Below are positions 1-8,753 of a stretch of DNA of 64,000 nucleotides, piece by piece. A program made the position numbers and the translations under genes. The stretch is taken from contig CALSNM010000009.1 of assembly GCA_943787725.1 (NCBI GenBank), positions 1 to 64,000 on the forward strand, in the 5' to 3' direction. Position 1 is the stretch's first letter; the number at the start of each line of letters is the position of its first letter. The stretch comes from an uncultured Flavobacteriales bacterium. Lineage in GTDB: Bacteria; Bacteroidota; Bacteroidia; Flavobacteriales_D; Parvicellaceae. A model generated the notes under the pieces. The model ran no database searches and had not been told where the DNA came from. It saw only the letters and a program-made list of their open reading frames with translations.

Positions 1-1877
1 AAACTTACATTCCAAGAAAAGATATAGCCATTGTCCAAGCCAAATTGATCTGACACCTCTAAATCCCAGTTTCCATTTAAATCAGAGCCTAATAACGCAT
101 TTAAGTTTTCGAAAGAAGTATATGAGCCCTGAGGCAAATAGTTGTCTGTATATGTTCCACCTGTGGAAGATGGAATTGTGTGTGTATAGTTATTGGACTC
201 TTGAACCATTGTTAAATAAATAGGGGCTGCATTCCAACAATATTCGAATCCAATACCTGGATCAGTTAAATTACTGTTCGCTCCATCCACTGGTCCCGAA
301 GCAAAAGGCTCTCCTAAATCACATGATCCACCACCGTTAAACTCTTTTAATATAACTTCTTGACCTGAAGGAGAAATTACTTTTATTTGAAGATCCCCTA
401 AATAAGAGTGTTCCATGGTTGCGCAAATCTGCTGCAATTGGGTCATATTATCTAAAGTTTGGCCATTATCAAACCCACTAATAGGAATAGTGCTTGTATA
501 CGAAACGCCCGTTCCGTCCGGTAAAAAAGTAGTGTCAGCATCGTAAATTCCACCTATAACTAAAGCTTCTGCTTTACACCCATAGATATCATACACTTGC
601 ACTGAATAAACTCCTGCATCCAACCCTGCAACAGGGTTCATGGCATATTGTGTCATTGAGCCGTTTCCTCCATCATCAGTTACTTGATATGTATAAGGAG
701 GGAAACCTCCTGAGGCATTTACCAAAATTTCTCCTGTACTATTATCAAAGCAGGAGAGGTTGGTTTCATCTAATGTAAATTCAATTGGCTGTGCGTCATC
801 TATATACAGAAAGGCGGTGTCTGGTAGAGAACATAGGTCCGTTTGGAAAATAATATATATTGACTCTTGACCTTCTGGGAAACCATCAGAAAACGCGTTT
901 ATTATTATACTTGCCGCAGTGTCTCCGGCTGGTATTGTTACAAGCGTGTCAATAAATTGATAGTCTATTCCGTTAGTAGCGCTTCCTCCAACCTGGTAGT
1001 TAATTTCTGTATCTGTTGCTGAAGCTAGGTCAAGACTAAAGTTAAATTGAGCGGGAATACACCCTTCAAGGGCTATGTTATCTGCGTTAACCGTTTGTGT
1101 GTTTACATCCACAACTCCTTGAATAAAGCTATTTTCTAATAAGAAAACTGCCGAGCTCCAATCGGCATCTCCCGCATCCGCAAGCACTAATTTCATCGTG
1201 TATTCCTGACAAGGAACCAGATTTTGTCTTTCTGCAGTTAGTATTGTTGTCCATGCATCATATTGAACCGTTGCGCCACCTGCATTATCGAAGTAATACT
1301 GATTATTTGTCACTGCATTAATGTTATTAATCGACACAGAACTCGACGTTCCAGGCACCAACGCAATATTCTCTTCACCAATAATTCCAGGTCCGCTAAT
1401 GAAAAAAGCAAACACATCATTGAAGGAAGAGCTATTTGGTGGAGCGTATTCAGGATATTCCTCCGAAGCGAAAATATATTGAAATTGAATAAAGTCCGAT
1501 TGCACATTAAACGAAAATTCAAGTGTTATTGCGTCGAAGGAAATTGCTCCAGCCATACTATCCATTTGAGCAGTGCCGGGTTGTCCTAAATTAGCATTTC
1601 CCCCATTAGAATTATTGGGTCCAGGAGCATCTGCTACATCTCCATTTGATAAAATCACCCCTCCTGTCATTCCTATGTTTGAACTAGTTCCGTCAAAAGA
1701 CCCTGATGCAGTAGCGCCTCCTGTTAGCGTTGCTGAATTAATTGTAATATTTGGTCCAGCTAATATCTGAGCAAGCTGTACTGCCGTAAGACCATTGTTA
1801 ACGGTAAGCTGAGCGCTTGCAGCCAATGGAAACAAACAGGTTAAAAATAATACTCGTGTGATAAATTGGTTTCTCAT
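1..1877 (-). CDS. Secreted choice-of-anchor L / SprB-repeat / P-domain protein, C-terminus outside window
   Basis: The reading frame stays open from an ATG at 1875-1877 to the window edge, giving 625 visible residues. A signal peptide of about 22 residues ends at ALASA-like 'AASAQ'. Next comes a choice-of-anchor L domain (about residues 25-235) with its typical 'FQYIFASEEYPEYAP' and 'NDVFAFFISGPG' core. A Calx-beta-like segment follows (about 270-355; 'ATNGIDYQFI', 'GDTAASIIINAF'), then one SprB-like repeat (about 365-430). The last part is a proprotein-convertase P-like jelly roll ('HSYLGDLQIKVISPSGQEV', 'LNGNWDLEVSDQFG'). Proteins of this type in Bacteroidota are exported and surface-bound or released by T9SS; the sorting domain would lie beyond base 1. 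It is divergent from the next gene, with 371 bases between them. No frame breaks are seen. The exact role is unknown; adhesion or a surface coat is likely. Confidence 0.85.
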   Translation of the reverse strand, partial: MRNQFITRVLFLTCLFPLAASAQLTVNNGLTAVQLAQILAGPNITINSATLTGGATASGSFDGTSSNIGMTGGVILSNGDVADAPGPNNSNGGNANLGQPGTAQMDSMAGAISFDAITLEFSFNVQSDFIQFQYIFASEEYPEYAPPNSSSFNDVFAFFISGPGIIGEENIALVPGTSSSVSINNINAVTNNQYYFDNAGGATVQYDAWTTILTAERQNLVPCQEYTMKLVLADAGDADWSSAVFLLENSFIQGVVDVNTQTVNADNIALEGCIPAQFNFSLDLASATDTEINYQVGGSATNGIDYQFIDTLVTIPAGDTAASIIINAFSDGFPEGQESIYIIFQTDLCSLPDTAFLYIDDAQPIEFTLDETNLSCFDNSTGEILVNASGGFPPYTYQVTDDGGNGSMTQYAMNPVAGLDAGVYSVQVYDIYGCKAEALVIGGIYDADTTFLPDGTGVSYTSTIPISGFDNGQTLDNMTQLQQICATMEHSYLGDLQIKVISPSGQEVILKEFNGGGSCDLGEPFASGPVDGANSNLTDPGIGFEYCWNAAPIYLTMVQESNNYTHTIPSSTGGTYTDNYLPQGSYTSFENLNALLGSDLNGNWDLEVSDQFGLDNGYIFSWNVS

Positions 1878-2248
1878 AGTAGTAATTTAATAATCAATAT
1901 GCCAAATTATTTTTACAGCATGTTGAAACACTTTTAATTATATATACGCAAACAACCCTATTTATGAGGGTTGAAAAAGAATATTATTTTTCAGGCACTA
2001 CAAATCGATTTAAGCCAGCGGGAGTAGAGGAATAAACATAATTCAACATTCCTTCAAGCCTATCTGTCTTATTTGCAATAAGCTGTTAAAATTACAAAAA
2101 GAGACGAAACCAATTCAATTATAGTTGCTCCAATTACCTTCATTGTTAGACTCCTAACAATAACTTTTGTGACATTCAAGAATGTTAGTTTCAATATGAA
2201 CTTTTCTAAATGTCAATGGTAATAACATTAAAACTAACGATAATTAAT
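1878..2248. other. Divergent intergenic region with a perfect 7-bp hairpin
   Basis: This 371-base gap separates two divergently read genes and must hold both promoters. It is AT-rich and contains no convincing ORF or tRNA. CAACCCT at 1953-1959 pairs perfectly with AGGGTTG at 1967-1973 around a 7-base loop. It lies about 75 bases upstream of the leftward gene. No U-tract follows on the leftward strand, so it looks more like a leader hairpin or operator than a terminator. An in-frame ATG at 2210 exists for the rightward gene, but the conserved family start is at 2249. Confidence 0.4.
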
Positions 2249-3382
2249 ATGGAAAATAAATTAATAATTGCTGAACCCTGTCATGAAGACTGGAACAAAA
2301 TGACGACGGTGCAAAAAGGTAAACATTGTGCGATTTGTGCTAAACAAGTGGTTGACTTTTCAAAAAACTCCAAAAAGGAAATTATAGACTATTTAGATGA
2401 AGCTGAAGGTCAAACTTGCGGAAGGTTTAAAAAGGTACAAATAGATGTTTACGGGGAAAGCAATAACGCAATTAAAAAAACCGTAATTCCATTATACAAA
2501 ACAATAGCAGCTTCTATTATTACAATTTTAGGTGTTGGAGTGCCTTCTATTATCGCTCAAGGCCATGAGCACTTCCAAATGGGCGGCGTAAAGTCTCGCC
2601 CGATTGAAGATGTTGTAAAAAACAACAGCAACATCTCTATCAAAGGGAAAATCTCCTCACACAATCAATTCGTTGAAAATGCCAAAGTTTCAATTTATAC
2701 TGGAGGGAAATTAATTAGCTCCTCTCTAACCAAAACAGACGGCAAATATGTTTTTGAAATAAGAAAGGGAGTTTTAGTTAATAATCGATTCACGGTAAAA
2801 GTCTTTGCTGCTGGTATGGAGGCGAAAACAATTGAAAACCTTGAGGCGAATAAAACGGAAATTACAATAGATATTTCCATGGAACATGAGATGATGTTAA
2901 TGGGTGATGTTATTGCTCAGCCAGAAATTTTAGAGGTGGCAAAACCTGTAATTGAAGAGCGAAAAATAGAAGTCAAAGCTGACGAAACGAAATTTTATAA
3001 GGGGAATGTTTCTGTGTTTAAAAAAGAGGTGGCTAAAGAGCCGCTTTTTAATCAAACCGAAACATCAAAGCCTGATAGCCTAGAAGATGGTTTAGAAGGC
3101 TTGAAGGTGAATAAAGATGTCGTTCTTCCTGAAAACGTCAGCCCGCTAGAAGTCACTGTATATCCAAATCCTTCTACTTCCCGGGTTTTTGTCAGGACAA
3201 ATAAAAATGACACCTACCTATATGGCGTTGCAGACCTGACGGGAAAATTGGTTTTTTCAGGAATAAAAAAAGGAGAATCATTTGAATTAAACTTTACTGG
3301 AAAACCTAATGGTATATACTTTATTTCCATCTATCAAAATGGTATAGCCATAATAACTAAGCGGGTTGTTATTTCGCGGTAA
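2249..3382 (+). CDS. Cys-rich N-terminus, one TM helix, carboxypeptidase-regulatory-like domain and T9SS type A tail
   Basis: I start the gene at the ATG that opens 'MENKLIIAEPCHEDW', because this N-terminus is conserved in a Bacteroidota family; an ATG 39 bases upstream is in frame but adds an atypical peptide. Residues 1-75 hold a Cys-rich module (CHEDW, CAIC, TCGRF; Cys at about 11, 27, 30 and 56) that could bind metal. There is no N-terminal signal peptide. Instead a hydrophobic helix lies at about 79-103 and ends 'PSIIAQG', like an internal signal anchor. A beta-sandwich resembling carboxypeptidase-D regulatory domains follows (about 130-215; 'SLTKTDGKYVFEI'). A charged linker leads to a type A sorting domain (about 305-377; 'VYPNPSTSRVF', 'NGIYFISIYQNG'). 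The N-terminal module would face the cytoplasm if the helix stays in the membrane. Function unknown. Confidence 0.8.
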   Translation: MENKLIIAEPCHEDWNKMTTVQKGKHCAICAKQVVDFSKNSKKEIIDYLDEAEGQTCGRFKKVQIDVYGESNNAIKKTVIPLYKTIAASIITILGVGVPSIIAQGHEHFQMGGVKSRPIEDVVKNNSNISIKGKISSHNQFVENAKVSIYTGGKLISSSLTKTDGKYVFEIRKGVLVNNRFTVKVFAAGMEAKTIENLEANKTEITIDISMEHEMMLMGDVIAQPEILEVAKPVIEERKIEVKADETKFYKGNVSVFKKEVAKEPLFNQTETSKPDSLEDGLEGLKVNKDVVLPENVSPLEVTVYPNPSTSRVFVRTNKNDTYLYGVADLTGKLVFSGIKKGESFELNFTGKPNGIYFISIYQNGIAIITKRVVISR

Positions 3383-3389
3383 GGCTTTA

Positions 3390-3417
3390 TTGGTTCTTTC
3401 CTTCATGTTTACATTTA
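3390..3417 (+). promoter_or_regulatory. Candidate Bacteroidota-type promoter for the TPR gene
   Basis: TTG at 3390-3392 and TACATTTA at 3410-3417 are separated by 17 bases. This resembles the Bacteroidota -33 TTG / -7 TAnnTTTG pattern with one mismatch. The predicted start of transcription would be about 35 bases before the ATG at 3459. The motif is short and AT-rich sequence gives chance matches, so the call is tentative. Confidence 0.3.
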
Positions 3418-3458
3418 GATATTAAATTGCATTTTTTATCTTTATAAAAACATTTACA

Positions 3459-4799
3459 ATGCTTAAACGACTTGCTCTTACTTTTTTACTTTGGATTAAT
3501 TTCTTTTTAGTGTTTCCTTGTGGCTGGGACTCTGATACAATTGCCATGGAAAAAAGAATGTTTCCAACTGTTCATGAGTTAATTACTGGGAAGTTTCTAC
3601 AGCATTCACAAGAGTTTTATTATTGGAGAGTTGCTGACCGAAAAGAGAAAATAACTCTTTATCCAGATAGTCTCGATTTGTACGATGATTTGGCTTGGGC
3701 ACTTAACAAAGTAGGCGAACCAGAAAAAGGAATTGAAGTGATGCTTGAAAAGGAATCAATTACTCCAGGTCTCTATAAAACATATGCAAATCTCGGAACA
3801 TGTTATATTCATTCAAAACAATTTGAAGAGGGTTTAATCTACATTAAAAAAGCAATTGAAATTAACCCTGAAGCGCATTTTGGAAGAGAGGTTTACCAAC
3901 AATATTTAGTAGAATATGTTATTTCAAAAACAGATAGTTTAGGCCATTTTCCGTTGCCTTTAGGTACTAAAAACAACAACTTTTTCCATTATTTAAAAAA
4001 GCATCATTTCTCTGGAACAGCTAGCAGCGAAATAGCAAAAGCTGTTAAAGGAGTTGGAGGGATGATGAAGTTTTCGAATCATAATTCTCCGATATTATTG
4101 GAAGTGTTGGGCGACTTATTAAGCAACGCCGAGAATGGCTATGACCCTGGAGCAGGACATTTATCATCCAGAGCTTATTTAAAAGCTGCCTTGTTATCCA
4201 AAAAAGACGATGCTGTTGCTGCTTATAAAAAAAGGGCTAACGAAGAAAGGGAAAGGCAGTTCGCCGGAGCAAACCGACAAGGAAGGGATTTGCATTTTTC
4301 TTCTCATGTAATTAGTTTAGCGGATTTAGAGACCGTTTTAAAGTTAGAAATACAAGCGGCAAATGTATGGGTGCAAGAAATAAGGAAAAATGAATTAGTC
4401 TGGATCTCTGGAGGTCTTAATCCAGACTCGGCTTTTGCGGTTACTTATTATGAAGAACCTATTTCAAAACAGGTGTCGAAATATCATGCTCGTAGAAACA
4501 AAAATCAAATAGAAGAAGAATATTGGCTGAATCAACATCTGAAAAACATTAACAAAATAAACAATGCTTTCAACATTTTACAGCTTCCAGATTCGACTAA
4601 ACATTGGGTGGATAGCATTTATAAAATAGAATTTTCAGTTCTTCCCGAAAAAGTTGAAGAGATAGAAGTTTATGAAGAAATTGAGGCTAAGAAAAATAAA
4701 GATTTGCATCACCAGGATACTGGAATATGGGTAATTATTCTTGGTGTTGGAGGAATGGTTTTAATTATACTAGGAACCCGGTTTCTTTTAAGAAAATAA
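3459..4799 (+). CDS. Tetratricopeptide-repeat protein with C-terminal membrane anchor
   Basis: This is a 446-residue protein. The N-terminus is hydrophobic (about 1-20) and ends 'VFPCGWD', which could be a signal peptide; the Cys is not in a standard lipobox. A conserved-looking stretch 'FPTVHELITGKF...EFYYWRVADR' is followed by two TPR-like helical pairs (about 68-140; 'DLYDDLAWALNKVGEPEKG', 'YANLGTCYIHSKQFEEGL'). The middle (about 150-400) is helical and charged without a domain I recognise. One TM helix lies at about 420-442, followed by 'RFLLRK', so the bulk should face the periplasm. It precedes the GEVED/kelch run by 72 bases but need not be cotranscribed. It is probably a scaffolding or binding protein; no enzymatic motif is visible. 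Confidence 0.75.
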   Translation: MLKRLALTFLLWINFFLVFPCGWDSDTIAMEKRMFPTVHELITGKFLQHSQEFYYWRVADRKEKITLYPDSLDLYDDLAWALNKVGEPEKGIEVMLEKESITPGLYKTYANLGTCYIHSKQFEEGLIYIKKAIEINPEAHFGREVYQQYLVEYVISKTDSLGHFPLPLGTKNNNFFHYLKKHHFSGTASSEIAKAVKGVGGMMKFSNHNSPILLEVLGDLLSNAENGYDPGAGHLSSRAYLKAALLSKKDDAVAAYKKRANEERERQFAGANRQGRDLHFSSHVISLADLETVLKLEIQAANVWVQEIRKNELVWISGGLNPDSAFAVTYYEEPISKQVSKYHARRNKNQIEEEYWLNQHLKNINKINNAFNILQLPDSTKHWVDSIYKIEFSVLPEKVEEIEVYEEIEAKKNKDLHHQDTGIWVIILGVGGMVLIILGTRFLLRK

Positions 4800-4871
4800 C
4801 AATTGTGATGTCCTGCGCAAAAAGCTATACCCCGGATCACTTAAAAAAGTGTATATTTAGGGTTAATTAAT

Positions 4872-6356
4872 ATGTATCCTAATATGAACTTATTTGCTTA
4901 TTATAGGAAATTATTTGTTTTTTGGTTTGTTTTAGGCTCTTTTAGCGCCTATTCTCAGTGTTGCAACTACACGTTAGACATGCAAGATAGTTTCAGTGAC
5001 ACCTGGGATGGTGCTTCGCTAGAGGTGATCATAAATGGTTCTTCGCAAGGGTTGTTCTCTGTGCCAAACGGCAGCCCTTCATCTTCAGAAACCTTTGTTG
5101 TTTGCGATGGCGAAAGTATTGAGCTTATATTTAATTCAGGAGCTTTTGACGATGAAATTACTTATTCTTTTTCTTCTCCTTCGGGATTAGTTTTTAATGA
5201 TGGTCCTAGTCCTTCTATTGGTTCGGTTTTTTCCGGGGTAGGCAGTTGCTCTGTCTCTACTTGTGGTGGCGGACCAACTTCTAATATTGACTCCAATTTA
5301 GAATCCTTTTTCTTGCTAGGAAATACTTCTCAAATTAATTACAGTGGCTGTCCTGGTGTTCTTGGGGTTGAAAACCAAACAAGCTTAGGTGCAGACTTAT
5401 CTGCTGGCGGGAATTATGTTGCCGCGGTTCAATTTGGGACATGTGGAGGTAACTATTCTGGAGCTGGAGAAGCTTGGGTTGATTGGAATCAAGATGCTAT
5501 ATATGACGTTTCCGAGTCTATTGGAACTTGGCAAGGAACTCCTCCAACAGCAAGTTTAAGTTTTAATTTTACTGTTCCGGGCGGAGCTGTTTCCGGTGCT
5601 ACTACTATGCGTGTAACACAGCAAGAACAAGGATCTCTTCCGCTAGACCCATGTGCTGTTTTTACTTGGGGCTCTGTTGTTGAATTTAGTATTTTTATTA
5701 CAGGAGGAATTGACTGTACGGGCTTTGATGGAGACAACAGCACAGAGGCAATAGTGGTTCCATCTATCCCTTATGTTGACACCAATAGCACTGTAATGTG
5801 TTACTCTAGCCAGTCAGCTGTGTATAATTCTCCAGATGTTTTTTATAAGTTTGGTGTTAATCCTTTAGCGGCTAGCACAACTGTAAGTCTATGTAATTCA
5901 TCATTTGACACTTACTTAACGATATTGGATTTAAATTTAAATGTAATTGCATTTAATGACGATGGTGTTTCATGCGGTTCTGGAGAATCCGAAGTTACTT
6001 TTGCATCAGGAGCTTACGACACCCTTTATGCCGTTGTAGAGGGTTGGAACATTGAAAGTGGAGATTACATTATTAATATTACCGAAGAACTGAATGTTGG
6101 AATTGAGCAGAATTTAAAATCCTCTTTTAATCTGTATCCTAACCCGGCAAAAGACCTTCTTAAATTCTCAGGTAGTCTTATTTCCAAGGTAGACATCTAT
6201 GACATTCAAGGTAGAAAAGTTTTAGGCTTAGCTAATACACTCGGAGTCAGGGATATAGATGTTTCATTTTTGAATTCAGGTTCTTATTTTATCAAAATAA
6301 AGGGCATGAATGATGAGTGGCAGACAAAGCAATTAATTATCGCAAACAATGAATAG
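4872..6356 (+). CDS. Secreted GEVED-domain protein with pre-peptidase-like domain and T9SS type A tail
   Basis: The product has 494 residues. A second ATG at 4884 could also be the start. The signal peptide ends near 'AYSQCC'. The first domain (about 30-125; 'DSFSDTWDGASLEVIING') is shared with the N-terminus of the 2023-residue adhesin at 13380. A GEVED domain follows (about 140-275; 'EAWVDWNQDAIYD', 'MRVTQQEQGSLPLDPC'). Next is a bacterial pre-peptidase C-terminal-like beta-sandwich (about 285-405; 'SFDTYLTILD', 'AVVEGWNIESGDYIINI'). The type A sorting domain is at about 415-494 ('NLYPNPAKDLLKF', 'SGSYFIKIKG'). The last bases overlap the start of the first kelch gene (ATGAATAG), so the two are translationally coupled. 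No catalytic domain is present; an accessory or adhesive surface role is inferred. Confidence 0.85.
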   Translation: MYPNMNLFAYYRKLFVFWFVLGSFSAYSQCCNYTLDMQDSFSDTWDGASLEVIINGSSQGLFSVPNGSPSSSETFVVCDGESIELIFNSGAFDDEITYSFSSPSGLVFNDGPSPSIGSVFSGVGSCSVSTCGGGPTSNIDSNLESFFLLGNTSQINYSGCPGVLGVENQTSLGADLSAGGNYVAAVQFGTCGGNYSGAGEAWVDWNQDAIYDVSESIGTWQGTPPTASLSFNFTVPGGAVSGATTMRVTQQEQGSLPLDPCAVFTWGSVVEFSIFITGGIDCTGFDGDNSTEAIVVPSIPYVDTNSTVMCYSSQSAVYNSPDVFYKFGVNPLAASTTVSLCNSSFDTYLTILDLNLNVIAFNDDGVSCGSGESEVTFASGAYDTLYAVVEGWNIESGDYIINITEELNVGIEQNLKSSFNLYPNPAKDLLKFSGSLISKVDIYDIQGRKVLGLANTLGVRDIDVSFLNSGSYFIKIKGMNDEWQTKQLIIANNE

Positions 6357-7579
6357 GTATTACGTTTTTCCGTATATGATTTTGTTTTTCTTTATTAGCG
6401 GAAATGCCTTTGCTGAATCTTGGGTAAAAAAAACAAAATTTTGGTGGTGATGCTCGGCATCGATCAACTGCATTTTCTATTGGCAACAAAGGTTACATGG
6501 GTTTGGGACATGTTAACGCAATAAGCAATATATTGTACGAGGATATTTGGGAATATGATCCTGCATCAAACACATGGACACAAAAAGCAAATTATGGGGG
6601 TGGTTTAAATTATCATGCCGCTTGTTTTGTTGTTGACAATATCGCTTATGTTGGAACAGGAAGAATTTTAAGTGGGGACTATACAACGGAGTTTTATAAG
6701 TATGACGTTGGCACAAATACTTGGACTGCTATTGCAAATTTTCCTGGCCCCGCAAGAAGAGGTGCTATTGCATTTGCGATAGGCGGAAAAGGCTATGTTG
6801 GAACAGGGCAAACTGTTGCTGGGGTTTCGAAAGATTTTTATCAATATGACCCAAGTGTAAATAGTTGGTCTATAGTTGCACAATTGCCTGGTGCTGCTAG
6901 AACTTCTGCTGTGGCATTTGAATTAAATAATAAGGGATATGTTGGAACTGGCGGTTCTTCAACTTGGGGAAACTCACTGAATGATTTTTGGGAATATACG
7001 CCATCAAGCAACTCCTGGATTCAAAAAGCGAATGTTGGGACAACTCCAAGAATGGAAGCAACCGGATTTTCTGTTTATGGGAAAGGGTTTATTGGAACGG
7101 GAGACGATCAATCAAGCGGAACAAATTATAACGACTTTTGGGAATACGATCCAACAACAAACACCTGGATTCAAATTCAGGACTTCTTGGGAATGGCAAG
7201 AAGGTATTTGGTTGCGTTTACAATTGGGGATAGAGCATACGTTGGTTTAGGGACAAACGGGACAAACTTTAAAGATTTTTGGGAATTTGATTATTTGCTT
7301 TCTGCTAATGAAAGGGACAATGAATTAGTTCAATTAAAAACCTACCCAAATCCAGCAACAGATTATTTCACCGTAGATTTTTCAAATATTCCTGAACAAA
7401 TTAAGCCGAATGGCTGTGAATTTCAATTGTTTTCCGGAACAGGGCAATTGATAAAAAGCATTGCATTTATGACCAACAATCTTCATGTTGATGCAACGCA
7501 TTTTGAAAGGGGGATTTATTTCTATCAACTTGTTTATAATGGCGCATCTGTAAAATCGGGTAAAATAATTTTAAATTAG
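6349..7579 (+). CDS. Secreted six-bladed kelch propeller 1 with T9SS type A tail (frame break in A8 run)
   Basis: Translation from the ATG at 6349, inside the stop of the preceding gene, gives a signal peptide and then 'AESWVKK' before the frame breaks in an eight-A run at 6426-6433. Removing one A restores 'WVKKQNFGGDARHRS' and joins the frame that ends at 7579, giving 409 residues. This matches the start of the next paralogue ('WVKKENLGGVARHRA'). Six kelch-like blades each carry a W near the start, 'PGxxRxxAxxFxIGxKGYVGTG' and 'DFWEYDP'. The type A sorting domain fills the last 80 residues ('TYPNPATDYFTVDF', 'RGIYFYQL'). It is the first of four tandem kelch paralogues. The break is probably a sequencing error, though slippage at A8 could make it a phase switch. 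Confidence 0.8.
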
Positions 7580-7589
7580 ATTCATTCAT

Positions 7590-8753
7590 ATGAAAACGAA
7601 GAACATCTTTCTTATTCTCATTTTACTCTTAAGTTCTTTTTCGGATTTAATTGCAGGACAATGGGTGAAAAAAGAAAATTTAGGCGGTGTTGCTAGACAT
7701 CGTGCTACTGGTGTTTCTATTGGGCAAAAAGGGTATATCGGATTAGGACACGTAAACGGAACTGGTGTTAATTATGCATTTTCTGATTGGTGGGAGTTTG
7801 AGCCAGCATCCAACTCTTGGACCCAAAAAGCCGACTACCTTTTAGGTGAAGGTTACGGAGCTTCCGCTTTTTCTGTTGGGACAAAAGGGTATGTAGGTTC
7901 AGGTGTTTTTACCGGAGACTCTTGGTGTGAATATGATCCTGGAACAAATCAATGGACTTTAATTGCACCGCCTCCTTCATCCGGAACTGAACTTTCTGCG
8001 ATTGCTATGGGAGGTAAAGGCTACCTGATTGAAAATTCAAATATTTATGAATATGATCCGGTTGCAGATCAGTGGACTACTAAAGCAACGGCTCCTGTGA
8101 GCTTTGGGATTTGGGGTTCCGCTTTTTCCATTGGTAACAGCGGTTATGTAAATAAGGGGAGTACTTTTTATGAATACAAACCCTCTGCAGATCAATGGCT
8201 AGCTCGTGCCTCATTCCCTGGTTTATCTACCGGAGGTAGCGCGGCTTTTGCAATATTAAATAAAGGATATATTGTTGCTGGATATAGTGGGTCATTAGGA
8301 GATGTAAATAGAGAAACATGGGAGTACAACCCCGGAACCAACTCCTGGTCTATGGTAGAAGAATTCTTAGGATCTTCTCGTCGGTTTACAGTAGGATTTA
8401 GCATTGGAGACAGAGGTTATCTTGGAACTGGAACAAACGGAACAAACTTTAAGGATTTTTGGGAATATGACCCACTATTAATGGGTCAAGAAGAAATAGG
8501 AAATGACCTAACTATAAACACTTACCCTAATCCAACGTCTGATTTTTTTACTGTGACAATTGAGGGTAATTTTCCTTTACAAGGGCAGGTCGAGTTTGTA
8601 TTATATGATGATTTAGGAAAGTTAGTAAAACAAACTTCCGTAACGGAGGCAACTTTTATAGTTGATGCCGCTGACCTCCCAAGAGGTAATTATATTTACC
8701 GAATTGCATCAAGCTCAAAAAACATTAAACAAGGAAAAATTGTAATAATATAG
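7590..8753 (+). CDS. Secreted six-bladed kelch propeller 2 with T9SS type A tail
   Basis: The product has 387 residues with a signal peptide of about 22 residues. Six kelch-like repeats of 45-55 residues each show a W-containing strand ('QWVKKENLGG', 'SWTQKADY', 'QWTLIA', 'QWTTKA', 'QWLARASFPG', 'SWSMVEEFLG') and a 'WEYDP/GTN' strand, as expected for a closed six-bladed beta-propeller. The sorting domain starts at 'NTYPNPTSDFFTVTI' and ends 'NIKQGKIVII'. The gene starts 10 bases after kelch 1, and its stop TAG shares a base with the GTG start of kelch 3. Kelch propellers bind proteins or glycans, or form oxidases. I see no oxidase residues, so binding is more likely. Confidence 0.87.
   Translation: MKTKNIFLILILLLSSFSDLIAGQWVKKENLGGVARHRATGVSIGQKGYIGLGHVNGTGVNYAFSDWWEFEPASNSWTQKADYLLGEGYGASAFSVGTKGYVGSGVFTGDSWCEYDPGTNQWTLIAPPPSSGTELSAIAMGGKGYLIENSNIYEYDPVADQWTTKATAPVSFGIWGSAFSIGNSGYVNKGSTFYEYKPSADQWLARASFPGLSTGGSAAFAILNKGYIVAGYSGSLGDVNRETWEYNPGTNSWSMVEEFLGSSRRFTVGFSIGDRGYLGTGTNGTNFKDFWEYDPLLMGQEEIGNDLTINTYPNPTSDFFTVTIEGNFPLQGQVEFVLYDDLGKLVKQTSVTEATFIVDAADLPRGNYIYRIASSSKNIKQGKIVII

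Noticed and set aside
1263-1589. Rightward 108-residue ORF opposite the choice-of-anchor L gene
   Set aside because: It is antisense to a convincing domain-bearing frame and has no protein-like composition.
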